Source: SIG299 sp964544055 | GTDB taxonomy: Bacteria > Bacillota > Clostridia > Lachnospirales > Lachnospiraceae | Direction: 5' to 3' | DNA length: 64,000 nt | NCBI GenBank assembly: GCA_964544055.1 | Contig: CAZJAA010000009.1 | Span: forward strand, 16,192-80,191 | Shown: positions 8,300 through 17,232 of the stretch, piece after piece | How positions within the stretch are numbered: the stretch's first letter is position 1 | Layout: each line of letters starts with the position of its first letter | The notes under the pieces: model-generated | What the model was told of the DNA's origin: nothing | Database searches by the model: none | The model's input: only the letters and a program-made list of their open reading frames with translations | Made by a program: the position numbers and the translations under genes

Positions 8300-9676
8300 A
8301 TGAAACTTTGGGGCGGACGTTTTACCAAAGAAACCAACCAGCTTGTACATAACTTTAACGCATCCCTTTCCTTTGACCAGAAATTTTACAAGCAGGACAT
8401 CAACGGAAGTATCGCTCATGTCACCATGCTTGCCAAACAGGGCATTTTAACAGAAGCCGAAAAAGAAACCATTATTGCCGGATTAAATGGCATTGCTGCC
8501 GATATTGATGCCGGAACACTAAAATTCGATGAATCGCAGGAAGATATACACAGCTTTGTGGAAGCTGTCCTGATTGAACGTATTGGTACCGTAGGCAAAA
8601 AGCTGCATACTGGTCGCAGCCGCAACGATCAGGTTGCCCTGGATATGCGCCTTTATACAAGAGACGAAATTGATGAGCTAGACAAGCTTCTTTATGAGCT
8701 TTTAAAAACCATCTACCGCATCATGGAAGAAAATCTTACCACCTATATGCCAGGCTTTACGCATTTGCAGAAAGCACAGCCGGTTACGCTGGCACACCAT
8801 TTTGGTGCATACTTTGAAATGTTTCTGCGCGACCGTGACCGTTTAAAGGACATCCGGAAGCGTATGAATTACTGTCCGCTTGGTGCCGGTGCCCTTGCCG
8901 GAACCACCTATCCGTTAGACAGAAACTGCACCGCAGAATTACTTGGTTTTGATGGTCCAACCAGAAACAGTATGGACTCTGTTTCCGATCGTGACTACCT
9001 GTTAGAAACCTTAAGTGCCCTTTCTATCTGCATGATGCACTTGAGCCGCTTTTGCGAAGAAATCATTCTTTGGAACTCCAATGAATACCGCTTTGTGGAA
9101 ATTGATGACAGCTACTCCACCGGAAGCTCCATTATGCCGCAAAAGAAAAACCCGGACATTGCCGAGCTTGTTCGTGGTAAGTCCGGTCGCGTTTACGGTG
9201 CATTAACTAGCCTGCTCACTACTATGAAAGGAATTCCTCTTGCCTACAATAAAGACATGCAGGAAGACAAGGAAATGAGCTTTGATGCCATTGACACAGT
9301 AAAAGGCTGCCTTGCACTGTTTACCGGCATGATTTCCACCATGAAGTTTAATACAAAAACAATGGAAGAAAGTGCCAAAAACGGCTTTACCAATGCTACC
9401 GATGCTGCCGATTATCTGGTAAATCACGGAGTTCCGTTCCGCGATGCCCACGGTATTATCGGTCAGCTTGTACTGCTTTGCATTGAAAAAGAAATTTCAC
9501 TGGATGAGCTTCCTCTGGAAGATTATAAAAAGGTTTCTCCGGTCTTTGAAGAAGATATTTATGAAGCCATCCGTATGCAGACCTGTGTGGAACGCAGAAA
9601 TACCATTGGTGCACCGGGACTTAGCGCAATGCAGGAGGTACTGGCTGTATACAAAGCCTATCTAAACCAGCAGTAA
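8300..9676 (+). CDS. argH: Argininosuccinate lyase
   Basis: ArgH splits argininosuccinate into arginine and fumarate, the last step of arginine synthesis. The 458-residue protein has the family start MKLWGGRFTKETN, the substrate-binding HTGRSRNDQVALD, the TGFTHLQ-type segment (MPGFTHLQKAQPV) and the fumarase/lyase superfamily signature GSSIMPQKKNPD around residue 280 containing the catalytic serine loop. Length is normal. A strong GGAGGT site precedes the ATG. Argininosuccinate synthase is not adjacent, so argH stands alone here with its own promoter and a terminator at 9796-9836. Confidence 0.97.
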   Translation: MKLWGGRFTKETNQLVHNFNASLSFDQKFYKQDINGSIAHVTMLAKQGILTEAEKETIIAGLNGIAADIDAGTLKFDESQEDIHSFVEAVLIERIGTVGKKLHTGRSRNDQVALDMRLYTRDEIDELDKLLYELLKTIYRIMEENLTTYMPGFTHLQKAQPVTLAHHFGAYFEMFLRDRDRLKDIRKRMNYCPLGAGALAGTTYPLDRNCTAELLGFDGPTRNSMDSVSDRDYLLETLSALSICMMHLSRFCEEIILWNSNEYRFVEIDDSYSTGSSIMPQKKNPDIAELVRGKSGRVYGALTSLLTTMKGIPLAYNKDMQEDKEMSFDAIDTVKGCLALFTGMISTMKFNTKTMEESAKNGFTNATDAADYLVNHGVPFRDAHGIIGQLVLLCIEKEISLDELPLEDYKKVSPVFEEDIYEAIRMQTCVERRNTIGAPGLSAMQEVLAVYKAYLNQQ

Positions 9677-9760
9677 ACCGTTCTGCCTGATGTGAAACTG
9701 TTCTGTAACACCTTCGTGTGTCTTTTCGTGCAAGTGTGTATCCAAAGCGAAGCGTTTTTC

Positions 9761-9790
9761 TGTAATAGAAAATCGCAATTTCCTATTACA
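9761..9790. other. Intergenic hairpin downstream of argH
   Basis: TGTAATAG at 9761 pairs with CTATTACA ending at 9790, with a further partly paired AAA/TTT inside. It lies between argH and the terminator at 9796-9836. Apart from these two hairpins I see nothing in 9677-9933. Confidence 0.45.
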
Positions 9791-9795
9791 AAAGC

Positions 9796-9836
9796 AATAA
9801 GCGATACCCGGCCAGCAACACCGGATATCGCTTATT
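9796..9836. terminator. Terminator between convergent argH and the SH3/Tudor gene
   Basis: AATAAGCGATACCCGG (9796-9811) pairs with CCGGATATCGCTTATT (9821-9836), 16 pairs with a single mismatch, and a nine-base loop. A T-rich stretch follows on the plus strand and an A-rich stretch precedes it, so it could serve both converging genes. Confidence 0.75.
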
Positions 9837-9933
9837 TCATTTTCTGGGAAAGACTATGTTATTTGCATCTTGCAAAGCAAAGGCTAATCACAGAACAATA
9901 CTTTCTTGGCGTGAAAAACCTTTTTCTCTGCCG

Positions 9934-11034
9934 TCATACCTTACGCATCAGCTTTTTAGCGACGCAGGCAGATTTATCCACAAAACGGACATCTGTACCA
10001 AAACGGATTTCAATACGTTTTACATCAGAATTGTCAAAAACAACTCCCTTACCAAAATATTCATGATATACAAGGTCACCCGGACTTAAATTTTCAATTT
10101 CTTCCCGCAGAAGTTCTTTTTCTTTCAGGCTTTCCGAAAGTTGCTTTAATTCATCCTCTTTTTTCTTTTCCTCACTTGGATCATAAAAGCGTGACTTTTC
10201 CATGATTTCCTCATTCATCATGCGTGCATGCTCTTTGCGTGCTAAAATAGCCGCATCCGATTCATAGCCCTTGGTCTGTTTACGCAAAGTAGTTTCTCTG
10301 GTTTCTTCCGCTACCTCTGGTTTACGGTTCATGACATGGATTGGATTTCCGTCGGAAGCTTCCGAACCTTTCTTAATCTGGATATTCTTCAGATTATCAA
10401 TTTTCTCGGATGTTTCTGTTTTGGCAGCTTCCCGCTTTTTTAACATAATCACAAAGTAAACTACAGCTGCTGCCAGAAGGAGGAGTACCACCAGGCCAAT
10501 TCCCTTTGCGATGGAAAAGCTGCCTTTTTCCACCGGCTCAGGTGCCGAGGTTGGCATTGCAATCGGCGTTGGCGTTGGTTCCGGCGTTGGCGTTGGCTCT
10601 GGCGTCGGTGTTGGTTCCGGTGTCGGTGTTGCAATCGGTGTTGGCGTTGCCAGAGGCATAGCACGCTCCTCGGAAATATCCACATAAATTCCGCGAACAT
10701 AACCATGATATTCCACACCATCTTCCATCCAACGTACTTCATACCAGTCATAGCCGCTTGTGGATTGACCAACGGCAAATACTGCCACTTTATCTCCGCT
10801 ATGCAGCACAACCAGCTTTCCGTTTACCTTCACCTGATCATAACCGCCGCCAAAACCGGTACGCACGTTTAGTTCTGAAACATTTACTACACCGATTTTA
10901 GGTTCAGCCATTGCTGTTTCATCGGTTATCTGATAGGTTGGCTCTGTTTCAGCATACACCTTCATCCATGGAGCTGCTGTTAACAAACATACGCCCATTC
11001 CTAACGCTGCAAGCCACTTACGTATCTTTCCCAT
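9934..11034 (-). CDS. Membrane protein: extracellular SH3b, PT-repeat linker, TM helix, cytoplasmic Tudor-like domain
   Basis: The 366-residue protein has a signal peptide (about 1-28, ending VYA), a bacterial SH3b-like domain (about 47-120, with SELNVRTGFGGGYDQVK), a proline/threonine repeat linker of PTPTPEPT units (about 133-165), one membrane helix (about 178-196), a charged and coiled-coil-prone cytoplasmic part, and a final 50 residues LSPGDLVYHEYFGKGVV... resembling the Tudor-like C-terminal domain of PcrA/UvrD helicases that contacts RNA polymerase. SH3b domains commonly bind cell-wall peptides. The layout suggests a wall-facing receptor with a cytoplasmic docking module. It is last in the apparent argS-ATPase-ATPase operon (17-base gap). 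Domain calls are by motif; function is unknown. Confidence 0.7.
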   Translation of the reverse strand: MGKIRKWLAALGMGVCLLTAAPWMKVYAETEPTYQITDETAMAEPKIGVVNVSELNVRTGFGGGYDQVKVNGKLVVLHSGDKVAVFAVGQSTSGYDWYEVRWMEDGVEYHGYVRGIYVDISEERAMPLATPTPIATPTPEPTPTPEPTPTPEPTPTPIAMPTSAPEPVEKGSFSIAKGIGLVVLLLLAAAVVYFVIMLKKREAAKTETSEKIDNLKNIQIKKGSEASDGNPIHVMNRKPEVAEETRETTLRKQTKGYESDAAILARKEHARMMNEEIMEKSRFYDPSEEKKKEDELKQLSESLKEKELLREEIENLSPGDLVYHEYFGKGVVFDNSDVKRIEIRFGTDVRFVDKSACVAKKLMRKV

Positions 11035-11051
11035 ACACCTGTTCCTCCTTT

Positions 11052-12356
11052 TTATTTCTGCTGACCAAGCAGATATGTAATAAACTGCTGTGCGGTTCTG
11101 CCTGATTTTCCACCATGGGAAATTTCCCAGGCATTTGCTTTCAGCAGCAATTCTTCCTCCGTTAAACCAATTTCCGGATGTTTTCCGGCAAGTCCTTTTA
11201 TAATTTCAAAGAACTCCTTCTGATTTGGTGACATAAAACCAATGCTGATACCAAATCTTGCCACTAAAGACAGCTTTTCCTGCATGGTATCCGAACGATG
11301 CAGCTCATCCTTGGAAACATCCGAACGATCCGACCACGTTTCGCGGATTAAATGTCTGCGGTTGGATGTTGCATAAATCAGAACATTATCCGGTTTAATT
11401 TCCAGCCCGCCCTCAATTACTGCCTTTAAATACTTATACTCAATTTCAAACTCCTCGAAGGATAAATCATCCATGTAAATGATAAACTTATAATTGCGGT
11501 TTTTGATACTGGAAATAAGACCTGCCAGCTCTGAAAACTGATGCTTATAAATTTCTATCATTCGAAGACCATCTTTATAATATTCATTTAAAATTGCTTT
11601 TATGCTTGTTGACTTTCCGGTACCGGCATCGCCATACAGCAGCACATTATTTGCCTTTTTTCCTTCTACGAATGCCCTCGTATTATCTACCAGCTTCTGT
11701 TTCTGGGATTCGTAACCAATCAGGTCATCCAAAGAAACCTCTTCCGTATTGGTAATCGGAACCAGCACCTGCCTGCCATTCAGCTCCTGCAATCGAAAGG
11801 CTTTATTCAAGCCGAACTGCCCTACTCCATAATCCTTATAAAAAGCAGTTACCACATTAAAAATTTCTTCTTTGTCTGCCGCATTTGCAATCTGTCTGCT
11901 TAATACTTTTACTTTGTCACTGACACTTTTGTTGTAATATTTTTCTGCTTTTTCCACCGAATGATAACTGGTAATCACAGAAAAGCAGTCAATTTCCAGT
12001 TCTTTTTCCAAGGGTGAAAAATCATAATGGAACAGCTGACGGAAAATTTCAAAATCTGCTTTTGCAAAGGTGTTTACACTGCCTTCTGCTGCTCCTTTTT
12101 TCTCGCATACCAGCCCAAACGGAGTTTCTGTCATGGCTAACAAATATGCCAGATAATTCTGCCAGAGATTACCATCAAAGCCGTACCTGGTTGCCACATC
12201 CAGAATACGGTTTACCTGTTCGTAAAGACGGTTTATAACATCTTCTTTCTCTGCTTTCTGTTTCTGCCACTGTTCAATAACCTCCGCAAGCTGAAACAGT
12301 ATGCTGTCTTTTTCTATCGTGCGATAAATTACCAGTTTTGATAAATAACGATACAT
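11052..12356 (-). CDS. AAA-type ATPase, DUF815 family
   Basis: The 434-residue protein carries a Walker A motif LLYGDAGTGKSTSIKAIL near its middle, a Walker B-like segment FIIYMDDLSFEEFE, and a sensor/arginine region (ATSNRRHLIRETWSDR), all typical of the DUF815 family of AAA ATPases. The N-terminal half is helical and lacks a recognised domain. The substrate is unknown. I start it at the ATG at 12356, which has GAGG seven bases ahead; a longer frame overlaps the previous gene. It lies 22 bases after the DUF234-type ATPase gene and 17 bases before the SH3/Tudor gene, suggesting that the three products work together. Confidence 0.85.
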   Translation of the reverse strand: MYRYLSKLVIYRTIEKDSILFQLAEVIEQWQKQKAEKEDVINRLYEQVNRILDVATRYGFDGNLWQNYLAYLLAMTETPFGLVCEKKGAAEGSVNTFAKADFEIFRQLFHYDFSPLEKELEIDCFSVITSYHSVEKAEKYYNKSVSDKVKVLSRQIANAADKEEIFNVVTAFYKDYGVGQFGLNKAFRLQELNGRQVLVPITNTEEVSLDDLIGYESQKQKLVDNTRAFVEGKKANNVLLYGDAGTGKSTSIKAILNEYYKDGLRMIEIYKHQFSELAGLISSIKNRNYKFIIYMDDLSFEEFEIEYKYLKAVIEGGLEIKPDNVLIYATSNRRHLIRETWSDRSDVSKDELHRSDTMQEKLSLVARFGISIGFMSPNQKEFFEIIKGLAGKHPEIGLTEEELLLKANAWEISHGGKSGRTAQQFITYLLGQQK

Positions 12357-12378
12357 GGTTCTTCCTCTTTTCCTGTCA

Positions 12379-13761
12379 TTACAAATCTTCCAAGCCAACC
12401 AGCACTACCCGGCACCCGTTCTGACCACTGTCAGCTGTTTTCTGTCGCAGTTCCTCTGTAAATCCGGCTCTGGAAAAAAGATACAGCTCCTGTGGATTTA
12501 ACATAGCCATTGCAAGCAGCTCCTTATACCCTGAAAAATCCTTTACCGACATTTTACGACTGTCAAAACGGCAGAAGCCGGCTAATGCTTCTTTTTTTGA
12601 ATTTCCGGCTGCAATATCAATTTTCCCTGCTTTTCCGTACCACGCTCCCCAGGTTTCGTAAGAGCCTTTCAGCTTTCCATACTGTGCCATCAGGCGTAGA
12701 TACTCCCCGCATACCTCTGCAAAGCATTCCTGCATATATACAAGAAAATCTCCGGAAACTTCCGTTTCGTATACGTTTTCTCCTTTTCCGCCCAAAATGT
12801 CAGAAAGGTTCGGAAATACATAACGATACCAGAAACGAAGATAGTTATCCTTAATGCGGTACAGCCCCTTTTGTACATTTCCATGTACCAAACCGGCACA
12901 TTCCGAAGCATCAAAGGAAAATACCTTTTCCACTACATCCAGTTCAATCAGATTTTTTATATAAACACTAATTTTAGCACGGGAAAATCCGGTTCTTATA
13001 TAAATGTCATTTAATTTATTTCTGCCGGATGCCAAAGAGGCTAAAATAGCACTATAGGCCCCAAGCTCCCGCAGCTCTTTCTTTAAAAAGGCTTCTGCCT
13101 CAAACAAAAGCGGTGCATCTTTTTTCAAAAACAAACGGAGAATGTTTTCTTTTACGCTGCTTTTTTCATTCCAGTAATTTAAGTACTCCGGCACACCTCC
13201 AAGAATTGCATTGGCATAAATCGTTTTTTCCACCGACATATCTGGAAAACGTTTTACCAGCTCCAGAAACGAAAACTCTTTCAGCTTAATTGTACCATAA
13301 ATTGCCCTTGCTGCTGTTTTCAAATCCTCCACCATGGAATTTTCCACCCAGTTCACAGAGGAACTCAGCAGCAGAAACATGCACTTTTCCTCTCTTAAAA
13401 GCTTTAAAAATGCTGTGCAGAAGTTTTCGGAGGTTTTTAAAAGAAAGTGAAACTCATCAATAATAAGCAGCGTCTTTCCTATTTTTCCGCCTTTGTTTTT
13501 CACAACCTGACTAAGGCACTCGGCAAAATCCGGTACGACTTCACCTGCTTCCATGCCGGCATCCCGGGCAATGCAAAAGCACTGTTCTCGCTCAGATACT
13601 TCCCTTGCAGCATAATAAAATACCGATTTACCTTTGGCAAAAAGAGCAGCCAGTTCTGTTTTTCCAATTCCATGCCGGCCATATAAAACAACTGCCGAGC
13701 TTTGTTCCAGACGATAAGCATCTTCTAATTGTTTTAACTCCTGTGCACGTCCAACAAACAT
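12379..13761 (-). CDS. ATP-binding protein of the archaeal-type ATPase/DUF234 family
   Basis: The 460-residue protein begins MFVGRAQELKQLEDAY, has a Walker A motif LYGRHGIGKTELAAL (about 27-40) and a Walker B motif TLLIIDEFHFLL (about 96-107), then a helical winged-helix region (NDIYIRTGFSRAKISVYIKNLIEL) and a C-terminal DUF234-like domain that in relatives resembles a PD-(D/E)xK nuclease fold. The stretch WGAWYGKAGKIDIAAGN near residue 390 has the spacing of a degenerate nuclease core. The family is widespread with unknown function. It lies 18 bases downstream of argS and upstream of a second ATPase gene. Confidence 0.8.
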   Translation of the reverse strand: MFVGRAQELKQLEDAYRLEQSSAVVLYGRHGIGKTELAALFAKGKSVFYYAAREVSEREQCFCIARDAGMEAGEVVPDFAECLSQVVKNKGGKIGKTLLIIDEFHFLLKTSENFCTAFLKLLREEKCMFLLLSSSVNWVENSMVEDLKTAARAIYGTIKLKEFSFLELVKRFPDMSVEKTIYANAILGGVPEYLNYWNEKSSVKENILRLFLKKDAPLLFEAEAFLKKELRELGAYSAILASLASGRNKLNDIYIRTGFSRAKISVYIKNLIELDVVEKVFSFDASECAGLVHGNVQKGLYRIKDNYLRFWYRYVFPNLSDILGGKGENVYETEVSGDFLVYMQECFAEVCGEYLRLMAQYGKLKGSYETWGAWYGKAGKIDIAAGNSKKEALAGFCRFDSRKMSVKDFSGYKELLAMAMLNPQELYLFSRAGFTEELRQKTADSGQNGCRVVLVGLEDL

Positions 13762-13779
13762 TTGCTCCTCCTACCAATT

Positions 13780-15567
13780 TTACATACGTTCCGGTGCTTC
13801 AAAGCCAAGCAGATCAATGCAGGTTTCCAGTAAATGCAGCACTAGCGTAATCAGTGCAATCCATTCTCCCTGCTTTTGCGCATCTTTTTCGCCCATAATC
13901 CGGTTGCCATGATAAAAGCTGTTAAATGCATTTGCCAGTTCGTAAATATACTGACAAAGCTTGTGCGGTGCCAGCTCCTCATAGGTTTTAGCCACGACAT
14001 CATTAAACCTTGCCGCAGTTAGCATGAGGTTGATTTCTTCTTCCCCATAGGCTCTTGTTTCTGCCTCGCCGCCATAAGGATGGGCGATCTTTTTCTCCGG
14101 CGTACCTTTTGTTTCTGCATATTTTTCCAGAATTGACTTAATACGCACCATCGTATAAAGAATATATGGACCGGTATTTCCTTCAAAGGAAGTAAAACGG
14201 TCAATATCAAATATATAATCCTTCGCAATCTGGTTTGATAAATCCGCATATTTCAAGGCTGCCAGACCTACCGTTTTTGCAATAGCACGGGCTTCTTCCT
14301 CCGGCATTTCACGACCGGACATTACTTTTTTATACACTTCTTCGTTGACATTAGAAATTAACGTTTCCAGACGCATGACACCGCCGTCACGGGTTTTGAA
14401 CGGCTTGCCGTCCTTTCCATTTACCGTACCAAAGCCAAGGAACAGCAGCTCCTTCTCTTGTGAAACCAGACCACATTTTTTTGCTGCACGGAACACCTGA
14501 ATGAAGTGTAACTCCTGACGCTTATCTACCACATATGCGATACAGTCCGGATGATACTCTTCCTCCCGCTGGATAATGGTTGCGAGGTCGGTTGTTTCGT
14601 AAAGGGAGGCACCATCTGATTTTCTTACGATACATGGCGGAAGCTCCTTGGTATCGGTTTCTTCTGCAATATCCACTACCAGAGCACCCATGCTCTCTCT
14701 TGCATAACCCTGCTCTACCATGTTATTTATCATATCCGGAATAAACTTCTGCGCATCACTTTCTCCCAGCCATAAATCAAAGGATACGTTAAGGTTATCG
14801 TAATTTTTCTTTAAATCGGCAGCAGAAACAGCTAAAATATGCTTCCACAGTGCAATATATGGCGCATAGCCCTCCTGCAGCTTTGCAGTTGCGGTCTGTG
14901 CACGCTCTTTAAACACAGCATCCACCTTGGACTTTCCACTGGCACATGGATAAATTTCCTCCAGTTCACTGATGGTAAACGGTGCTTCTTCCGGATATTC
15001 TCCGGTATAGGCTTCATTAAAATAGCAAAGCTCCGGTTTGCGTTCTCTCAATTCCTCGATGACAAGTCCCATCGGCAGGCCCCAATCACCAAGATGCACA
15101 TCACCAATGACTTCATTGCCGGCATATTTACAGATTCTCTTGACGCTTTCTCCGATGACTGCCGGACGCAGATGACCGATGTGCAATGGCTTAGCCACGT
15201 TTGCACCGCCATAATCTAACACAACCCTTTTTCCTTTTGCCTGTTCCTCATAACCAAATTTTTCTGCAGAAATCATGTCCTGTAAATAAAGCGTCAGGTA
15301 ATATGGACATACTTTCATATTGATAAAGCCGGGAGCAATTGCCGTTACTTCTGCAAACAGCTTTTTGTCAAGTGCTGCCACAACCTCCTGAGCAATCAGA
15401 ATTGGTGCCTTTTTATATTCCTTTGCCGCAGCCATGGCACCGTTACACTGGTACTGGCATAAATCCGGACGATTGGACACGGTTGCCTGTCCATATTTTT
15501 CGTCATATCCACAGGCTGCAAATGCCTGTTTTAACTCTTCACCAATGATGTCTATCAACGTTTTCAT
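13780..15567 (-). CDS. argS: Arginine--tRNA ligase
   Basis: ArgS charges tRNA-Arg. The 595-residue class I enzyme has an N-terminal Arg-tRNA-synthetase additional domain (about 1-95), the HIGH signature (KPLHIGHLRPAVIGES, about 130), a catalytic Rossmann fold and a helical DALR anticodon-binding domain ending LGFEAPERM. The KMSKS loop is degenerate (GKPFKTRDGG), as is normal for many ArgS proteins. GGAGGG lies close to the ATG. Its leader carries the hairpin at 15594-15633. Three genes of unrelated families follow with gaps of 17-22 bases, so argS appears to head an operon. Confidence 0.96.
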   Translation of the reverse strand: MKTLIDIIGEELKQAFAACGYDEKYGQATVSNRPDLCQYQCNGAMAAAKEYKKAPILIAQEVVAALDKKLFAEVTAIAPGFINMKVCPYYLTLYLQDMISAEKFGYEEQAKGKRVVLDYGGANVAKPLHIGHLRPAVIGESVKRICKYAGNEVIGDVHLGDWGLPMGLVIEELRERKPELCYFNEAYTGEYPEEAPFTISELEEIYPCASGKSKVDAVFKERAQTATAKLQEGYAPYIALWKHILAVSAADLKKNYDNLNVSFDLWLGESDAQKFIPDMINNMVEQGYARESMGALVVDIAEETDTKELPPCIVRKSDGASLYETTDLATIIQREEEYHPDCIAYVVDKRQELHFIQVFRAAKKCGLVSQEKELLFLGFGTVNGKDGKPFKTRDGGVMRLETLISNVNEEVYKKVMSGREMPEEEARAIAKTVGLAALKYADLSNQIAKDYIFDIDRFTSFEGNTGPYILYTMVRIKSILEKYAETKGTPEKKIAHPYGGEAETRAYGEEEINLMLTAARFNDVVAKTYEELAPHKLCQYIYELANAFNSFYHGNRIMGEKDAQKQGEWIALITLVLHLLETCIDLLGFEAPERM

Positions 15568-15593
15568 GACATCCCTCCATTTTTTCTTTTAAT

Positions 15594-15633
15594 GTACTCT
15601 CGGAATTTTCTGAATAAAGCATTTCGAGAGTAC
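15594..15633 (-). promoter_or_regulatory. Leader hairpin of argS (copy A of a repeated element)
   Basis: GTACTCTCGGAA (15594-15605) pairs with TTTCGAGAGTAC (15622-15633) with one mismatch. On the minus strand it is in the argS leader about 25 bases ahead of the start codon. A near-identical hairpin, with changes that keep G-U pairs, is at 52116-52159 in front of an unrelated gene. Confidence 0.65.
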
Positions 15634-15678
15634 TTCTTAAATGTTATATCTTGTTTTAATCAATACACATTCTATGTT

Positions 15679-15707
15679 ATCATACTAGTGTAGAAAAAAC
15701 AATAAAA
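15679..15707 (-). promoter_or_regulatory. Possible argS promoter
   Basis: TATGAT (15684-15679) has a weak -35 TTTTAT (15707-15702) 17 bases upstream on the minus strand. The position, about 110 bases ahead of argS and just upstream of the leader hairpin, fits; the -35 match is poor. Confidence 0.35.
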
Positions 15708-15803
15708 ATTTATTCTTAACTTTCCCTCGTTTTAACTTTTCCTGTGCAGGATGTATATCCTTCCGTGTGCCTTTTTGGCAAAACACTTGCTCCTGCAAAT
15801 TGA

Positions 15804-15844
15804 AAAAAGTGCTCTGAAAAGTTTGTTTTCTCAGAGCACTTTTT
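15804..15844. terminator. Terminator downstream of pspC
   Basis: AAAAAGTGCTCTGA (15804-15817) pairs perfectly with TCAGAGCACTTTTT (15831-15844) around a 13-base loop, with T runs on both strands. The interval 15568-15896 holds this terminator, the likely argS promoter and the leader hairpin; I see no coding gene and no T-box in it. Confidence 0.85.
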
Positions 15845-15896
15845 ACCGACTTTTTCATTGAAACCTAGGGGAAATCTACCTGTGATTCCGGATAAA

Positions 15897-16076
15897 TTAG
15901 TTTTCCGGCATAATCACTGCAGCAATAATGTAGCAGAGAACACCAGCACCGCCTGCAAGGCTGAACAGAACCCATAATAAACGAATTAAAGTAGGATCCA
16001 AATTAAAATACTCGGCAATACCGCCGCATACACCACAAAGCTTCTTTTCTGTCTGGGATTTGTGCAACTTTTTCAT
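15897..16076 (-). CDS. PspC domain membrane protein
   Basis: This short 59-residue protein starts MKKLHKSQTEKKLCGVCGGI and continues AEYFNLDPTLIRLLWVLFSL, the standard PspC pattern, followed by one hydrophobic segment to the end. PspC domains are small membrane modules named after the phage-shock protein C of enterobacteria; stand-alone short copies are common in Firmicutes and lack a defined job. AGGAGG precedes the ATG at 16076. It ends just before the perfect terminator at 15804-15844. The nearest upstream gene ends 131 bases away; that gap shows nothing notable. Confidence 0.9.
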   Translation of the reverse strand: MKKLHKSQTEKKLCGVCGGIAEYFNLDPTLIRLLWVLFSLAGGAGVLCYIIAAVIMPEN

Positions 16077-16207
16077 ACTCTTTATCCTCCTCTGTCTGTA
16101 GGTATCTAAAATTATTTCGACTTTTTCTGTCTAACAACAGTTTACCTTGTTTTTCTTTAAAATGCAACCATTCCCATCAATTTTTAATCTACTTCTAACC
16201 TTTCCTG

Positions 16208-17221
16208 CTATTTGCTTGTAATCCGGTTTACATTTTTTATCAGAACTGAAATTGTTCCATCCTCATTTGTAATAAATTCCACATGCTGCTTATTGTTGTA
16301 TTCTTCCATCGGAATGTTAATTTCAATGCCGGAATCCGTTGTCAAAAACTGCTTTTCAAATTTTTTTGTTGTTTTTTCATTTTTTACTTTGATTTCTTCC
16401 TTAGGAAGCTTATATTTTTCGAGTTTTTCCACAAACTCCTCTTTGATTTCCGGAACCTCGCCAAACAGTTCTTCTCCGATTTCCTCCGGAACCAGACTTC
16501 CCTGCTCTGCATAAGTATTGTAAATCACGCTTTTTGCTTCCATTTTCTTTTCAAAATCATCTTCAAAATACTTTTTGTTAATCTGGTCAACTGCCCTGGT
16601 TACAAGGTCCAGCTTCGTTTTCTGAGACATTTTTGCGTGGCACATAAGATAAACTTCCGAAAGATAGTTTGTTTTCACCCCATTGATTTCTACTCTTTTT
16701 TCTATCAGCTGCACCGTATTTTCCTCAAGAGAAATCATAACCGCTTCCGACAGTTTTCCTCCGCCGCCCGGCAGGGCACAGCACTGCTTCATTACGTCAT
16801 TTACATTGCCGTCTGCCTCATTTAAAGAAGTAAAATGCATGTAAACTTCTTTATAATTCATTTTAAGAAATGCCAGATGCTGTGCAGATTCCAGCTGGTA
16901 CGTCACAAAAAACACGTCTGCCGGAGGAATTGCCACATTAGCATTCATAATACCGTATAATAAATCCGCCAGCTTTTTCGTAGTTTCGATCATTTTATCT
17001 TCCGAAAATTCCTGCAACAGATGATATACTTCCGACTTTTCTTCATCAAACACACAGGTTTTTAAATCATCCCCGGAAATTACTTTATAAATATGGTTTC
17101 GTAAAAAATCATTCATATCCGGTGTCAGGTTCAAAAGCTCATCTGACAAAACCGGCATACCAACGGTAGAATCCAGAATGTGCATAATAGCACTCCGGAT
17201 AATAATGTCGTCCTTTTCCAT
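16208..17221 (-). CDS. Nucleoid-associated protein, NdpA/YejK family
   Basis: The 337-residue protein matches the NdpA/YejK (pfam04245) family: N-terminal IIIRSAIMHILDSTVGMPVLSD, a central PADVFFVTYQ segment, and ALPGGGGKLSEAVMIS followed by VKTNYLSEVYLMCHAKMSQK. In Gammaproteobacteria the family associates with the nucleoid; its exact role is not known. Length agrees with the family. It follows an AI-2E transporter family gene with an 11-base gap, so both are probably on one transcript. A lysine/glutamate-rich segment lies at about residues 250-285. Confidence 0.85.
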   Translation of the reverse strand: MEKDDIIIRSAIMHILDSTVGMPVLSDELLNLTPDMNDFLRNHIYKVISGDDLKTCVFDEEKSEVYHLLQEFSEDKMIETTKKLADLLYGIMNANVAIPPADVFFVTYQLESAQHLAFLKMNYKEVYMHFTSLNEADGNVNDVMKQCCALPGGGGKLSEAVMISLEENTVQLIEKRVEINGVKTNYLSEVYLMCHAKMSQKTKLDLVTRAVDQINKKYFEDDFEKKMEAKSVIYNTYAEQGSLVPEEIGEELFGEVPEIKEEFVEKLEKYKLPKEEIKVKNEKTTKKFEKQFLTTDSGIEINIPMEEYNNKQHVEFITNEDGTISVLIKNVNRITSK

Positions 17222-17232
17222 TTATAGTTTCC

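Noticed and set aside
15568..15710. T-box riboswitch ahead of argS
   Set aside because: The leader is only about 110 bases and lacks a T-box consensus and an antiterminator; the short hairpin also occurs ahead of a gene unrelated to tRNA charging.
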